64,000 nt of DNA, taken from positions 738,501-802,500 of the forward strand of contig BROG01000044.1 in assembly GCA_030159075.1 (NCBI GenBank). The letters are read 5' to 3'. The notes beneath the pieces are model-generated. The model saw only the letters and a list, made by a program, of their open reading frames with translations, did no database searches and had not been told where the DNA came from. Positions 1 to 12,429 of the stretch are shown here, one piece after another. How positions within the stretch are numbered: position 1 is the first letter of the stretch; each line of letters begins with the position of its first letter. Origin of the DNA: Atrina japonica. Taxonomy: Eukaryota; Mollusca; Bivalvia; Pterioida; Pinnidae. A program made the position numbers and the translations under genes.

Positions 1-594
1 TATTATTACATCCCTAATCAACAGGGGATGCTTACTCCTCTATAGCACCTGATCCCACCTCTGGATTTCCAGAGGTCCATGTTTGTCCAATATTCACCAG
101 ATTTGTAAATATATCCTGGACATCCTGAAGATTTATACCTTAGTATCTGAGAATTTTGTATTAGATATACATAAATGTGTATTTACAGCTTATGTAATGT
201 GATGCATTCCTTACCCAAATGTTTATTCCCCAAGAAAATAATGCTTAAGTTGTCCTGAGGGGCAGAGTTTTTTTCAAGATTTGAAGTGACTTACTTACTG
301 TTTCCATTTTGAGGTATTGGTCTTTGATATTTACAATTTATGTGGTGACCATTAAATATTGATACAGGCATTAAAGTCAAGCACTTTATAATCCTATCTT
401 GAAATCTATTTTGTATTTGGAAGTCTGTTTCCTCAGTATATTTCAAAATTTAACCATTACATGTAGGTCTACATGTATATATATAATTCCCAAAAGACAC
501 AGCCATTTATCAATATGTCCCAAACACTATAAAATACAAATCCCAATTTATGACATGGTCATTATTTACCCAACTGTTCCCCAAAGTACCTGTA

Positions 595-729
595 CAGTGG
601 GATCTTCTAAGACCATGTTGAAAAAAACCACTTGGTTAAATAATTCTTCTGTGTCTTTTGAGAGACCAGCTGTTTCAAGAGCCACATTTCAATAGTAGAT
701 GGGATGGTCTCTCAAAACAGGTTCTATTG
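595..729. mobile_element. TA-flanked MITE, 'gaccac' group
   Basis: Begins CAGTGGGATCTTCTAAGACC after TA. The interior reads gagagaccagctgtttcaag, and it ends ...GGTTCTATTG. It is related to the copies near 4.2, 38.5, 51.1 and 55.1 kb. The right-hand TA has mutated to CA. Confidence 0.6.
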
Positions 730-858
730 CATTATATACAATTCCCTCATTATTTACCCTAGTGTTCCCCAAAATTATTACACACAAATCCCCAAAAGAC
801 CCCGGTCATTTATCATTGTGTCCCCCAAAGTTTAGACATGTTCATTTTATCAGTGTAC

Positions 859-953
859 TTTAATCATTCCAATCCTAAAGACCATATAATAGACTGGTCT
901 AAGACAATAGAAAAGAATATACCATGTATATACTTAAGGGTGGAAGGGTTATA
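859..953. mobile_element. Diverged TTAA palindromic mini-element (variant B)
   Basis: Contains the tagactggtctaagacaata core and the ending ggtggaagggttataa. It resembles the variants at 20301-20391 and 56736-56826. Confidence 0.45.
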
Positions 954-1270
954 AGCACTCAGTTGATTATACATTCATGCTCTGCACTCCTATACAAGTA
1001 TATCTACAGGCAGAGCTATTGAAAATGACAATAAATTCATCATTTATTTGATTGCATTTGGTGATATGCATAGAGTGGAGCTTAATTTGATTTCAAAATG
1101 ATATATGTATGTCTTATCTCTGCAAATAGAAAGGATAAATCTATGGATGGTTACCAGTATTATAGCTTTGCCATCTGTTTTCCAGTTTAGAAGCCATTAT
1201 ATTTAGATCAAGATTCTTGTCTTCACAAAGAGAGATTGGCTTTAGTTCTTTTGTATTCTGAATGTATACA

Positions 1271-1378
<108 letters not shown>

Positions 1379-1482
1379 AGTACTGCTGTGCAAATTTTCT
1401 TATTTATCATTTCATCATGTGCCCCCTGAAACTATAAATCTGTACAATTAACAGTAGAAAATGACACTAAGGTAGCTTGTGA

Positions 1483-1572
1483 TAACTCATCAGTACCTGA
1501 AAAACAATGGACTCTTCTGTAAATCAATGACTTAGATCAGTCCCAATGTGTCTTTAGGGTTGAATGAGTTAA
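1483..1572. mobile_element. TTAA palindromic mini-element (variant A)
   Basis: ~90 bp, starting taactcat and ending gaatgagttaa. The interior is caatggactcttctgtaaat followed by a gtcccaatgtgtctttagg-type arm. Part of a family with at least eleven copies here. Confidence 0.75.
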
Positions 1573-2364
1573 ACCATGAATGAGATGTGATATATAGAAA
1601 TACAAAGAAATTGCAAGATCATATCTTATATATTTGGTAGTCAATTATTTTTCTTCTGAATTTTCTTTTTGATTTTGAAATGTAAACATAATTTCAGAAG
1701 AATTGCATGGGGCTTACTGTATTACAGATAAATGGGTCGGTCAAGTCTCAAATCAAACAAAATCTGTTTTCATTTTTGGCCTCATATAATATTTGTGTTG
1801 TCTCTGGTTGTTTTATTTTTAGATATATACAATTGTATATTGATATATAGTAAGGTTCTCGGAATGATGTTAAACTCAAATAAAGAAGTATGTATAATGA
1901 GGTTTAAATTACAATGTAGTAACCTACATATATATTAAAATCTCAAATTCCTCATTGTACATGTATGTGGCTATGTTTTGGTAAAAAGACTCTTAGTTTG
2001 AATTTCACATGCTAATGCCATGTTGTATGAGTCTATCTGAAACTTAATTTGATATGGAAATTTATCCCATAATTATTTTTAAGGTAACCAGTAAGAAAGA
2101 TTTCATTGTTGGTGAGATTCATACAGAAGAGATGATTGATGAGTGTTGGTCCCTCATGGACAATAGCTAGGAGATGTGTAGAACTTGTTAATGTTGTGTG
2201 TGTGTGTTTACTGCAAATTACAAAAAGACACCCATAGAAATGTATTTATAGGCTATATTAGCTTCAAATATTGATTCTATTTAAATCATGATATTCTGTT
2301 GTCATCCCAACCTGTCTTCTTATTTATTCTCTATACATGTACTGAGATCTATCAGTCATCATGT
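1573..2364. other. AT-rich stretch, nothing recognised
   Basis: No exon-like open frame, tandem array or repeat shared with the rest of the window was seen. Confidence 0.5.
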
Positions 2365-2630
2365 GACCTCCCAGGTCAAGTGGTTAAAGAACTGCACTTT
2401 AAACCATAAAGTATCTCACCTCTGGTCACTGTGGGTTTGAACCCCACTTGAACCTAAACTGCTTTTGTGGGGAAGTTTGCCAGTTTTCCTTCGCAAGGCA
2501 CGTTGGTCTCTTCTCCACATACAAATCAATGTAACCGGTTCTCTCCTTCATCATTAAAATCTGGTTGCCACTATGTAACTGAAATTTTGTTGAGTGTGGC
2601 ACCAAACATCAATAAAAAACTAAATGCAGT
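2365..2630 (+). mobile_element. SINE family II copy (diverged)
   Basis: tRNA-like head with A-box region ggtcaagtggttaaagaac and B-box-like gggtttgaacccca. Body blocks gaagtttgccag, ccggttctctcc and attttgttgagtgtggcacc match the other family II copies. Confidence 0.8.
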
Positions 2631-3391
2631 AATACTGGCACCACATGCAGCACCAGATGTCACTGGTGGAGGGGATGACTGCTGTTGTCAAACTCATGAA
2701 GTATATTATTTTTTATTATATTATTGTAGAGGATACTCCACATCTTGGTATAAAACACCTAAATTTCTAATTGCCTAACATTACCACTGGTATTAAATTT
2801 AGCTTCCATCTCATAATTTCAAGAGTAGTTATTACGTCAAAAATCAGTCAACCTGCCATTTTTAACTAAAAAGCACACATGGCTTTTCTGATAGAATGCA
2901 GTGGATCAGAAAATGCTGAAGAAATGTTTAAATAAAACTCTTGATTACATACACAAACCAGCATCTGGACTAGAATGTATCCTGGACTCTGTATGGTCGA
3001 AGTTTTGAATTACATTCTTTTCTTGTGAAATACCAAAGTTCCTCCTAACTAGATATGAGCCTGGATCCACTGGGGTGTTATTGTAATGATAAATTGTCAT
3101 CTCGCTGTTCCTCATGCAGTGATAGCTAGGGTCTATATGTATCTAGTGCAAATAAACATTAAATATTGAACTACACTGTAACTGTTTTTTGTTACAGTGA
3201 GTAGAACATTTTTGTTTGACACATTAATACCAGGTTTGGTACAAGTGTTTTGTGCTTTTCAAAGTACGGAAATATATACATGCCCTCTAGTTTGCCGATT
3301 TTTCATTGTCTCTCCACTGTAAAACTGCCTTTGTACTGGATTTGAAGATATGACTTAATTGGCCATTATTTCCAGATATTACACATTGTGT

Positions 3392-3393
<2 letters not shown>

Positions 3394-3424
<31 letters not shown>
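3394..3424. repeat. (TA)n microsatellite
   Basis: About 30 bp of alternating TA. Confidence 0.95.
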
Positions 3425-3428
<4 letters not shown>

Positions 3429-3599
3429 CAGTGCTTTCAATATTTTGGCATTATCTAGAATTATCAGTTAATACATATATTTTCATTCATTAGATATAAA
3501 TTCAATTGCATGTAGCAGTGGTACAGTAGTCAAGACCACTTGTGTTGCCAACAGGAGCCCCTTGAGATATGGTATAACAGTTGCCAGCTCTAACATTTT

Positions 3600-3613
3600 G
3601 GGGGGGGGGGGGG
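3600..3613. repeat. Poly-G tract
   Basis: About 14 consecutive G residues followed by ttgggg. A possible assembly-length uncertainty or G-quadruplex-forming site. Confidence 0.9.
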
Positions 3614-3831
3614 GTTGGGGTTCTCTGGTTTCCACCCACAGTTAGCACTCCCTCACGCCAACAACAGAGAACTGAGGTCATGTACCATCATTACAGATTT
3701 CAAGTCAGCATCTGTAAATTGAAAATTAGAAACACACAAATCTGTTTTCTTAGCCTCGCAGACATTCATGAAATAATTTGTAGACATTGTGTGATATTTG
3801 TGTTACATAGTCACATGATTACCATCTGATT

Positions 3832-4004
3832 GTAAAGATCAAATTCTTTATGCAGGATTACAATCATTGACTATATCTGTGTAAAGATTGCATTCGTTGA
3901 CTGTATCCATGTAAAGATTGCATTCTTTGACTGTATCTGTCTAAAGATTGCATTCTCTGACTGTATCTGTCTAAAGATTGCATTCGCTGACTGTATCTAT
4001 GTAG
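3832..4004. repeat. 30-bp minisatellite
   Basis: Successive units contain gtaaagattgcattcgttga and ctgtatctgt. Starts at 3881, 3911, 3941 and 3971 give a 30-bp period, with a degenerate earlier unit. Confidence 0.9.
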
Positions 4005-4217
4005 ATGTGTCTGCTGTTTGACTACTAATTATAACATGGGATAGTATATTTTAACAACATTATAGGATAGAAAGGTTGGCAATTTCAATAAAAGCATAAC
4101 TTCTTAATTAACTTCTGATTACTTGTTTACCTCACAAGGGGAAGAGCCAAATTGATAGTACCTAAATACATGTACACTATGTAAATGTTTATTGATTCAA
4201 CGATCTTCACGATACTA

Positions 4218-4459
4218 TAGTGGAACCTATCATGAAAGACAATCTGTCTTGTGAGACCACTCTCATGAGAGACCATCTGTTTTTTGAGATCACTCTTAAG
4301 ACCATCTGTCTTCTGAGATCAGTCTCATAAAGTTCTGTGACCACATTCTGAAAACCACTTGGTTATAAAATACTTAAGATAAAACCTTGATTTTCTTTTT
4401 TTTGAGAGACCACATGTCAGTGGTAGATAGGGTGGTCTCTCAAAACATAAGTTCCACTA
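4218..4459. mobile_element. TA-flanked MITE, 'gaccac' group
   Basis: TA|TAGTGGAACC at the left mirrors GGTTCCACTA|TA-type sequence at the right (gttccacta|ta). The interior has repeated 'tgagaccactctcatgagag' segments and a hairpin-like right half (ggtggtctctcaaaacataa). Confidence 0.75.
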
Positions 4460-4518
4460 TATAGTATTAAACAGATTACATTGTGTGTACATGTATCATA
4501 AATACATAGACAAAATTA

Positions 4519-4692
4519 CAGTAAAACCTGCTATAGCGACCACCTGTATATAAAGACCACCTGGTCACGAAGACCGTTTTCTGCTGTCCCCAATAGTACC
4601 ATTTGTGTACAAATCAACCTCTATATAAAGACCACCTCCCTATAAAGACCAGTTTCGTGTGTCCCTGAGGTCATTATATACAAGTTTCACTG
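4519..4692 (+). mobile_element. TA-flanked MITE, 'CAGTRAAACCTGC' family
   Basis: 174 bp between TA dinucleotides. Left end CAGTAAAACCTGC, right end ACAAGTTTCACTG. Near-identical interiors occur at 20105-20284, 32072-32249 (reverse) and 52325-52498, for example gctgtccccaatagtaccat and tacaaatcaacctctatata. Confidence 0.88.
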
Positions 4693-4699
4693 TACACAT

Positions 4700-6370
4700 A
4701 TGTTTCTATCCACATCCACAGACTATGAGATCATTGATGCCGAACAATTCAACGAGAGCTATGTTTTTATTTATTACATGCCCCTTATTCATTTAATTGT
4801 GTACATAAATTTAATGTTTATATTCCTCTTATAGCATTCTTACCACAGGGGAATATATACTAATGCCAAAACACTGTGTTTTGAATGTGACATTAGTGAT
4901 GTCACATCATCAAATATTTTAGATGAATGGAATTGACGTCATCAAATATTTTGTATGAATGAAATTCCATTATGAAAAAAATAGTTCCAGCCGAATTTCT
5001 GTATTCAACACCAGTGCAATACGACATTCCGTATTGCATGGGCATATTGAACTCTGTATTGTAACTGTATGATTACACATGTATGTAATAATTGTTCTAG
5101 TCAGATTTGTACATGTAATTACATATATATCTATATGATAAGAGAAAATGTATACTCAAATTTTTTTTTTTTTATGAGTCAAATAAACAGTCAACATGAA
5201 TATATTGTAGAAAAATTACATTTGTCTTTTTCATTTATAACATTTCTGTCCCAATATTTTTTCCTTTTCTTTCTGTAGCAGGCAAACCCTGAAAATATAA
5301 TCAAAGGAAAGTACCTAAAAACAAGATGACGAGGAATTTCTTTTTACAAATTTCATGTACAGACCTTGCGGCCTCAATGGCTCATTCCCCATTTAAGATC
5401 TACAAAAATGTTCCATTTTGGGAAAGGGTATTAACTTTTTAGACCTTAATAAATTTCTGATGTATATGTATAAATGTATAATGACATTTAGGTTATCAGA
5501 TACCTATAATAGTGTACAAAAGTATACAAGACAGATATCGATAAAAGTTATTAAGTTTCATTTATGTTCCAAATGGACAATAGCCCTAGTGTTCTGTGTT
5601 AACTACTGGGTAATGTTTCCTCATTCAAAATACATTTTATCCACACAAATGTATCATCAAACTAACCCAGGTGTACATTGAGCTTAAATGTGTCTATACT
5701 TCACATCAAAATTTCATTAAATACTGTTTCAAAGACCACAGACAATTTCAGAAATGTTAATTGAATTGAAGTTTTACAGAAATACCAGACATATTTTTCC
5801 TTGTCAAAGTGTTTCAAGGGGAGATAATTCATGAGTACATCATGGTACTTTTAAAATTTGTTGATTTTCTGTAAAGTATGTTTGCCTAGGAATTTTTTTT
5901 TTTATTTCTTTTGGTTTTTTTTGGCTTATAATTCTTTTAACCCTACAGACCATAGTCAATTGATCATTGTTGTTGTTCTGAAGTCATTATTTTGAAATGT
6001 AGTAATTTTAAATATGTATGTAACTGGACAGTGATTTTCTTAGGTCATTTTGGACATTTGGTTACACAGGACCCATTGCTAATGCAAAAATGGCTTGTAT
6101 TTTCTCCCAAGATATGCAAAAATTCTTTATTTTTAGAGTCAATATAAAGAAATTCTAACAAAAATCACAATTTAAGTTTTTTTGTTTAAATCGTGAAAAC
6201 GTATATTTCTTAATTTCTTTGAACATGGATCCATAAATTCGGAGGTAGGAAAATCCCTGCTAGTATGCTCTGTTGAACAATTTAATGGAAACCAACATCA
6301 TGGTTTAGGCATTGACCTGTGACTTAGAACTGAATACCATTTTAAATATATATATGTTCCATAAACCTAG
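4700..6370. other. AT-rich stretch, nothing recognised
   Basis: Only short homopolymer runs (poly-T at 5161 and 5889). Small open frames at 5069-5278 and 5418-5681 lack recognisable protein features. Confidence 0.5.
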
Positions 6371-6372
6371 TA

Positions 6373-6562
6373 CAATGGAATCTTATTATCTCAAAATTCA
6401 TGGGACAGTTCCTGTTACATCGAGATATCCAGAATCCGAGGTAACCGAAACTTAAATGAACATTTGTTTTCTATCTATAAAAATCGGACCTCTTGTTTGA
6501 CTTTGACATACATGTAACCAGAATTTCGACTCATCCTATTTCGCATTAATGAGATTCCACTG
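6373..6562. mobile_element. TA-flanked MITE, 'TGGAATC' type
   Basis: TA|CAATGGAATCTTATTATCTC at the left pairs with an ending of GAGATTCCACTG|TA. TIR of about 25 bp with mismatches, length 190 bp. Interior differs from the 'gaccac' group. Confidence 0.75.
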
Positions 6563-7251
6563 TACTTTTGTTAGCACCAGTATGAGTGACCTTGGCATAA
6601 TGATTGACATTAGAAGATGCAGACAGTGGGGTGGGGAGGTTTGGGTCATTGGTGATTCCGATTGTATTAATTACATATTTTGTTTCTCTTTATATAAATC
6701 TATGAAATAACTTCTTCCTCTGTTTCAAAGTGAATAGCTTTCTAATTCTGGCAACTTTGTGAATTTTTGATATATCTGATCCAAAATTCAGATTTCCTTT
6801 GGGAATGTCTGCTGCTGTTAAAATATACAAAAGTTATTTGGCCATGTAAATCAACAGGAGGTGATGAAAAAAGTAAATTTCTTCTGTCAAGATAAGCTTT
6901 GAACCTTTCATTATGTTTTTGTATGAATGTTTCATATCTTTTATATGAAATGTTTCCTCTATAAACAGAACATGGCAGAGATAAGAATCTCACACTAGCA
7001 AACCTACATTTTAATGAGCAGTAACAATGTGTACTACATTTGTAGATGGTGCCATAAAAGCACTGTGTTTTCGGAGTTGTGCAAAACTTAATGATACTGT
7101 ATATATATTATATGAAAATTTTCGCCCTGCATTTAATTATTGCCATTGGCGCCGCCCTAAGATGAGACAGCAAATTTGAAATGAAAGTAAAATTTTGGAG
7201 CTAAGTAACCAAAGCAAGGACATGTACTTGCCAACCATTAGACTTTGATGA
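6563..7251. other. Mostly unassigned; weak TGTATACC-type repeat near 7.1 kb
   Basis: Around 7095-7200 the words actgtatatatat, gaaaattttcgccctgcatt and gccctaagatgag recall the element at 39558 and 55929. An 83-codon minus-strand open frame (6742-6993) shows no motif and is expected by chance. Confidence 0.4.
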
Positions 7252-7344
7252 TTAACCCATCTGCACCCCTAGAGACATATTTGGACTGATCTAATTCATT
7301 GATTTACAGAAGAGTCTATTGTTTTTCAGGGGTTGGTGAGTTAA
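7252..7344. mobile_element. TTAA palindromic mini-element (variant A)
   Basis: Bounded by TTAA at both ends; contains gacatatttggactgatcta and ttttcaggggttggtgag. Confidence 0.78.
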
Positions 7345-8219
7345 GGGCGATTTTTAGTTGTGAATATGTTTTCTGTTATAAAAGCGTGAAAATAACCATG
7401 GGCGAAAATTTGAAGGTATACAGTAGTCTTAGGTTAAGTAAGGTTACATATACTGACTGTATCATTGTATATGTTGTCTTTTGTAAGCAAGTCTGAAATT
7501 TTTACAATAAACAGTTGTTTGAAGTTGTCATATTATGTAACAAAAAAATAAAAATTGACATTAAATAAATAAACAATCCATAGTGTTTCTCAGGCTTGGT
7601 TTGAGTTATTGCAAAGAGAAAAACTCTGAGAATTGGAATGCATGCATGTACGTAGACAATTACGTCTTTATAAAACATGGAAAGACATATAGATCTATCA
7701 GACTGAATGTTTATGTGAAAAATGGTAGTACATCCCTGAGAATCTTGAGTGCACCAGCAAATCTTGATGAGAAAACATGGAAATATAATTCTAGATAACT
7801 GACAAATGTATATAAACAAAACACAGAACTCATTCCCTGGAGAAATAAATGTAGAGTGAAAACTTTAAATTGGAGCTACATATCTCAAATAGTAAATAAA
7901 ATGCATGTAAATTCTATATATATGTTTAAAAAAATCTGTACATTTCAGAGGACCTGAATGGCCTATCATGTACAAATCTGTGTAATATATAGGACATGGA
8001 TACATCTGTATACACACATGTATGTAATGGTATACATGTAACATACAAATTGATCTTGACATCAATTCTTGTGATCTATTATCTTTAGCACTATTTTGGT
8101 ACATCTGTGCTCCGTTTATACTACAAGTATGATAGAACTATCAGGGAACTCAGTTATGTGCTACATGTATTTAGTACTATTTGGGAATTTCTTCCTTTGT
8201 TTATAATACCTTTTGATGA
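7345..8219. other. AT-rich stretch, nothing recognised
   Basis: Overlapping small open frames on both strands (7502-7819, 7583-7798, 7865-8104) have no recognisable protein features. Confidence 0.5.
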
Positions 8220-8239
8220 TATCTGGTTTGTGTTTAGCA

Positions 8240-8335
8240 CTAGTGGATAATTGACCTATCACCAAATGTCTGACACATGGCTCTCCATGTACACTATTTG
8301 ACATCATTTGACTGTGATGTCATAATCACACAAAT
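8240..8335 (+). repeat. Dispersed repeat, second copy at 31.55-31.68 kb (inverted)
   Basis: Shares ttgacctatcacc, gtctgacacatggct and gatgtcataatcaca with the reverse complement of 31550-31680. The 28-30 bp minisatellite begins directly after it. Confidence 0.65.
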
Positions 8336-8349
8336 CTTTGAGTGGCCTT

Positions 8350-9197
8350 TTTGTAACATGGTAGAGCACTGATAACTTTTGTAATGTGGTATTGTGGTAG
8401 AGCAGTGGGAACTCTTGTGATATGGTAGAGCACTGGGAACCCTCGTGATATGGTAGAGCATTGATAACATTTGTAATGTGGTAGAGCACTAGGAACTCTT
8501 ATGATATGGTAGAGCACTGGAAACTATTGTAATGTGGTAGAGCACTGGAAAGTATTGTGATATATGGTAGATCACAGGGAACTCTTGTGATATGGTATAA
8601 CACTGGGAACTTTTGTAATATGGTAGAGCACTGGGAACTCTTGTGATATATGGTGGAGCACTGGGAACTCTTGTAATATGGTAGAACACTGGGAACTCTT
8701 GTGATATATGGTAGAGCACTGGGAACTCTTGTAATATGGTAGAACACTTGGAACTTTTGTAATATGGTAGAACACTAGGAACTTTTGTAATATGTTAGAG
8801 CACTGGAAACTCGTGATATATGGTAAAGCACTGAAAACTCTTGTAATATGGTAGAATACTGAGAACTCTTGTGATATATGGTAGAACAATGTGAACTCTT
8901 GTAATATGGTAGAACACTGGGAACTTTTGTAATATGGTAGAGCACTGGGAACTTTTGTAATATGGTAGAAAATTGGGAACTTTTGTAATGTGGTAAAACA
9001 CTGATATGGTAGAGCAGTGGGAACTCTTATGATATGGTAGAACACTGGGAACCTTAAATGTAATGTGGTAGAGTACTATGAACATTTCTAATATGGTAGA
9101 GCACTTGGAGCTATTGTAAAACTGTAGAGCACTGGGAACTCTTGTATTTAGTATGGTAGAGCACTGAGAACTTTTTTTTAATGTGGTAGAGCACTTC
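8350..9197. repeat. 28-30 bp minisatellite (about 29 copies)
   Basis: Unit built on tatggtagagcactgggaac followed by tcttgtaa or tcttgtgata. Length varies between 28 and 31 bp. The 157-codon minus-strand open frame is a by-product of the ~30-bp period and has no protein signature. Confidence 0.97.
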
Positions 9198-10732
9198 TGG
9201 AGAAATTCTTAACCTCTTGATTTAATAACCTATTGTAGAATTTCTGTACTGGTTTAGTACTATAGGGGTATTTTTGTTCTGTATAATGATATATTGCAGA
9301 TTTAGTCAATATCAGTGGAATATAGCAGTGAAGTATATGCTTGCTTTTTGTCAAAATGTTTTAACAATTATTCTAGTCTTTAAATTCTTGCCATTACAAG
9401 TAGAAATTGACTATACGGGACCGAGCCTATCAACAAATAGCTATCTGTATTAAACATTTTGTGATTAAATGGTATATTTGTTCATTATTTGAAAGTCCCT
9501 TTGGCAAGATGAAAATAAAAGGTTAGATTGAAGTATTATGTAGATCAATCAGCCATTTATAAACTAATTCTATAGATTACATCATCTGGTTTGATTGCTT
9601 TTGATGGTTACTGGTTAACATTTATTAAGTTACCTCGGACCACCAAAGTAGTGTCTGTAAAGATACAGGTCTACCGATTGTGTTGTCTTGTGTCAGCTGG
9701 TATCAGATCTCTTGGAGTCCCATTCCTGACTATTTCCAGTACTTCTAATCTTGTTTGATGTGTTGAGGAGATATTTCTAGAATGAAGAAATCGCAGTAGA
9801 TTTCATGCTCTATACCTATCATGTACATGTTTATATATAAGTTGTCTCGTACAGATGCTATCTGGTCAAGTGGTGACCAATAGCTTTATTATTAATTGGA
9901 AAATCTTGATAAAATCTTATTTTGTCAGATTCTAGATATGCCTCCTGTTTGTTCTGGAGTCTACATATTGTCATTTGTAAATAATCTTAACACTGACCTA
10001 ATGTTAGGTCACTATGCTCATGACCTGTATGTGATGTGTATGGTGTTATCTTCTTCCATATTTTTTTACAGTCTTTTTTTTAAATAGTTTTCTTCTTTTT
10101 TCATTTATTCTGACAGTTGTCAAATGGTTATTTTGTAACATTTCTTACTGGTTGGTACTTGCAAGGATTTTCCACACTCTTTTGGGAATGAGCCCTGGGC
10201 CTTGTGAATTGGGAATTTTAGCAACATTTTATGGAAACTTGGAAATATAGAAATGCACAGAACTGTTTGAAAATTGAAAAATCTTTTCAAATGCATTGTC
10301 ATTTGACTTCAATTTGGAAATTTTTATTTGCATTGGGAATTTCAGCGCGCCCTGTTATGGGTGGAAAATAAATACTGTACCTGACTTGGTACACATAGAC
10401 CTACAAGTCCTTTTTATGGATTCTGCTGATATTAAAGGGATAAAATAACAAATGCACGTACATTTTCTTGTTTTTTTTTAAAGTAAATTCTAAGTTGTTG
10501 TACAACATTCAAATCGATTTGTTAACATTTTCAGAAGAACTGAAATTATATATTTTGGGGGGAAATTCACATATATAATTTACAATAATTAATATTGTAG
10601 CAATATTGAGCTTAGTATTAATTTAAAAAAAAATAACATCATTGATAACAAATGAAAGAGAAAATTAATTACATTGTATTTCCTCACAGACTGAAGTTGT
10701 ACTTTTGACCTATCGTCAACTGTTTAGATTGA
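9198..10732. other. AT-rich stretch, nothing recognised
   Basis: No shared repeat or exon-like sequence was seen. Small open frames at 9896 and 10120 are not convincing. Confidence 0.5.
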
Positions 10733-10824
10733 TGACTCGCCAACCTCTGAAAAACAATGGAATCTTCTGTAAATCAATGACTTAGACCAGTCCAAATGTG
10801 TCTTTAGGGGTGAATTGGTTTTAA
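10733..10824. mobile_element. TTAA palindromic mini-element (variant A)
   Basis: Left end degraded (gactcgccaacctctg), right end ggtgaattggttttaa. The core caatggaatcttctgtaaat is retained. Confidence 0.7.
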
Positions 10825-11640
10825 TGATATCTACATTTACATGTAACAGATACATATATAAGCAAATCACATTACATGTATTGAAATCTACATTTGTGCC
10901 CTTCTGGGCATTTATATCTTGTTAACAATCAGAAATAATGTACATAAGAGTTTTGTGAGGTCATAGAATAGCTTTGTTTACATGTCTTATGATTGGTTTT
11001 TATTTGTTGTTTTTATGGACTTTAAAATCATCAATACAATTGAAGATTTCTTTTCTGATAGGCACCTTTTACTTCCTCTGTTGTACGATAATCAATTAAT
11101 ATCTTTAAGCCAAATTTCACTGGTTTTCAGTTGAAATTTATTCAGTTTTATGGCATTTCACGCATGAAAACATGGAGTTTACAGTTTGTTGGTCACCTTG
11201 CTTTGATGTAATTGCTGGACTCAATGCAACAATACACTGAGCACATAATATTATATAAGGAGATCTCATTGGGTCAGTCTTCATAGATATACCATATGAT
11301 GTAATTGTTGTCATAGTTAAATTCATATGGTTCATTTGAAACTTACTGAGGTGTTGTACATAAAGTTTAGGTAAGCATTAGATCTGATTTGATTGGATGG
11401 TATTCACATGCTGTCCAGGTGTCTTTTTTGTCACCTGATTTGCTCCTTTGTGAACGTTTTGACCCTTGGGCCAAGAGTTCATTCAGGTCAGGACTATATG
11501 TATATTGGTCATGTTGCATACCACATACCTTGGGCCAGGAGTTCAGATCAAGGCCATATGTATATTGACCATGTAGTTTAGATGCATAAATCCTCTTAAA
11601 CTATTTCTCTTTAGTTTTGAGACATTCTGCAATAAAGAAG
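10825..11640. other. AT-rich stretch with a short local duplication
   Basis: Within 11468-11578 a ~55-bp segment occurs twice (cttgggccaagagttcattc / cttgggccaggagttcagat, then atgtatattgg/gaccatgt). Confidence 0.6.
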
Positions 11641-11641
11641 A

Positions 11642-11865
11642 GAGGGCTCCATGGCCGAGCAGTTAGAACATCACGTTCTAAATCATGAAAACTCTCACCT
11701 CTTAGTCAGTGTGAGATCTAATGGAACCTAAGCTCATTTTGTGAGAAAGTTTGCCAGTTTACTTGCAGAAGGCAGGTGGTCTCCTTCTGGGTACATTGTA
11801 GCTAGGTTCTGTCCTCCACCTTTAAAAACTGACCCCAACCATAAAACTGAAAAATTGTTGAGTGG
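11642..11865 (+). mobile_element. SINE family II copy
   Basis: A box ccatggccgagcagttagaa; body has aacctaagctcattttgtga, gtttgccagtttacttgcag and a gggtacattgtag / tctgtcctccacc block, ending ctgaaaaattgttgagtgg. The 174-codon open frame across 11741-12265 reads through this SINE and the next one. Confidence 0.85.
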
Positions 11866-12141
11866 AAATGAAGGAAGTATATATTTATATATTTATCTCA
11901 GTGTGCCAAAAGCATGTAACAGAATTTGTTTTGGAACTTTTTTTTATAGAAAAGTGCATTCAAACCTTTTTTTTGGGGGAATAGGGCCAGGAAATAAAAA
12001 TTACTTACAAACATGTATTTCTTACATTGGGAAAACACTCAGAGAATTGCAACACTTTAAGATACAAAGAAGCTTCGGTTCATGTTTTGTATTAAAATCA
12101 ACACAGATATTCTGGTTCAGTGATTGTAACTATTCTCAATC

Positions 12142-12428
12142 ATACAAAAGTTTGGACTGGCTCAGTCTGGATCATGAGGTCGTGAGTTCCAGTCCCACCG
12201 GCGGCAGGTTGGTTTCCTGTCTTTCGGATGAGACAGTAAAAACTGGAGGTCCCGTGTCACAGTAGGTGTCGGCACATTAAAGAACCCTCACTGCTCAATG
12301 GCCGTAAGTGCCGAGCATAGGCCAAAATTTGAAGCCCTTCACCGGCATTTGGTGACGTCTCCATATGAGTGAAATATTCTTGAGTGGGACGTTTAACAAC
12401 AATAAACAAACAAATACAAAAGTTTGGA
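12142..12428 (+). mobile_element. SINE family I copy with 15-bp TSD
   Basis: Perfect duplication atacaaaagtttgga at 12142-12156 and 12414-12428. Element 12157-12413: tRNA-like head (ctggctcagtctgg; gtcgtgagttccagtcccac), central domain (gatgagacagtaaaaactgg), conserved block ggccaaaatttgaagccctt and an A/C-rich tail aacaataaacaaacaa. The head lacks about 16 bp present in the copy at 19153. Confidence 0.93.
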
Positions 12429-12429
12429 T

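Noticed and set aside
6742..6993. 83-codon minus-strand frame with mixed composition
   Set aside because: Length is within chance expectation and no splice-flanked exon structure or family motif is visible.
8572..9045. 157-codon minus-strand frame
   Set aside because: Product of the ~30-bp minisatellite; overlapping frames in other phases are equally open.
8350..9197. CRISPR array
   Set aside because: Units vary and are contiguous with no unique spacers; the host is an animal genome.
11741..12265. 174-codon frame as a gene
   Set aside because: Reads through a SINE II and then a SINE I; no conserved domain.
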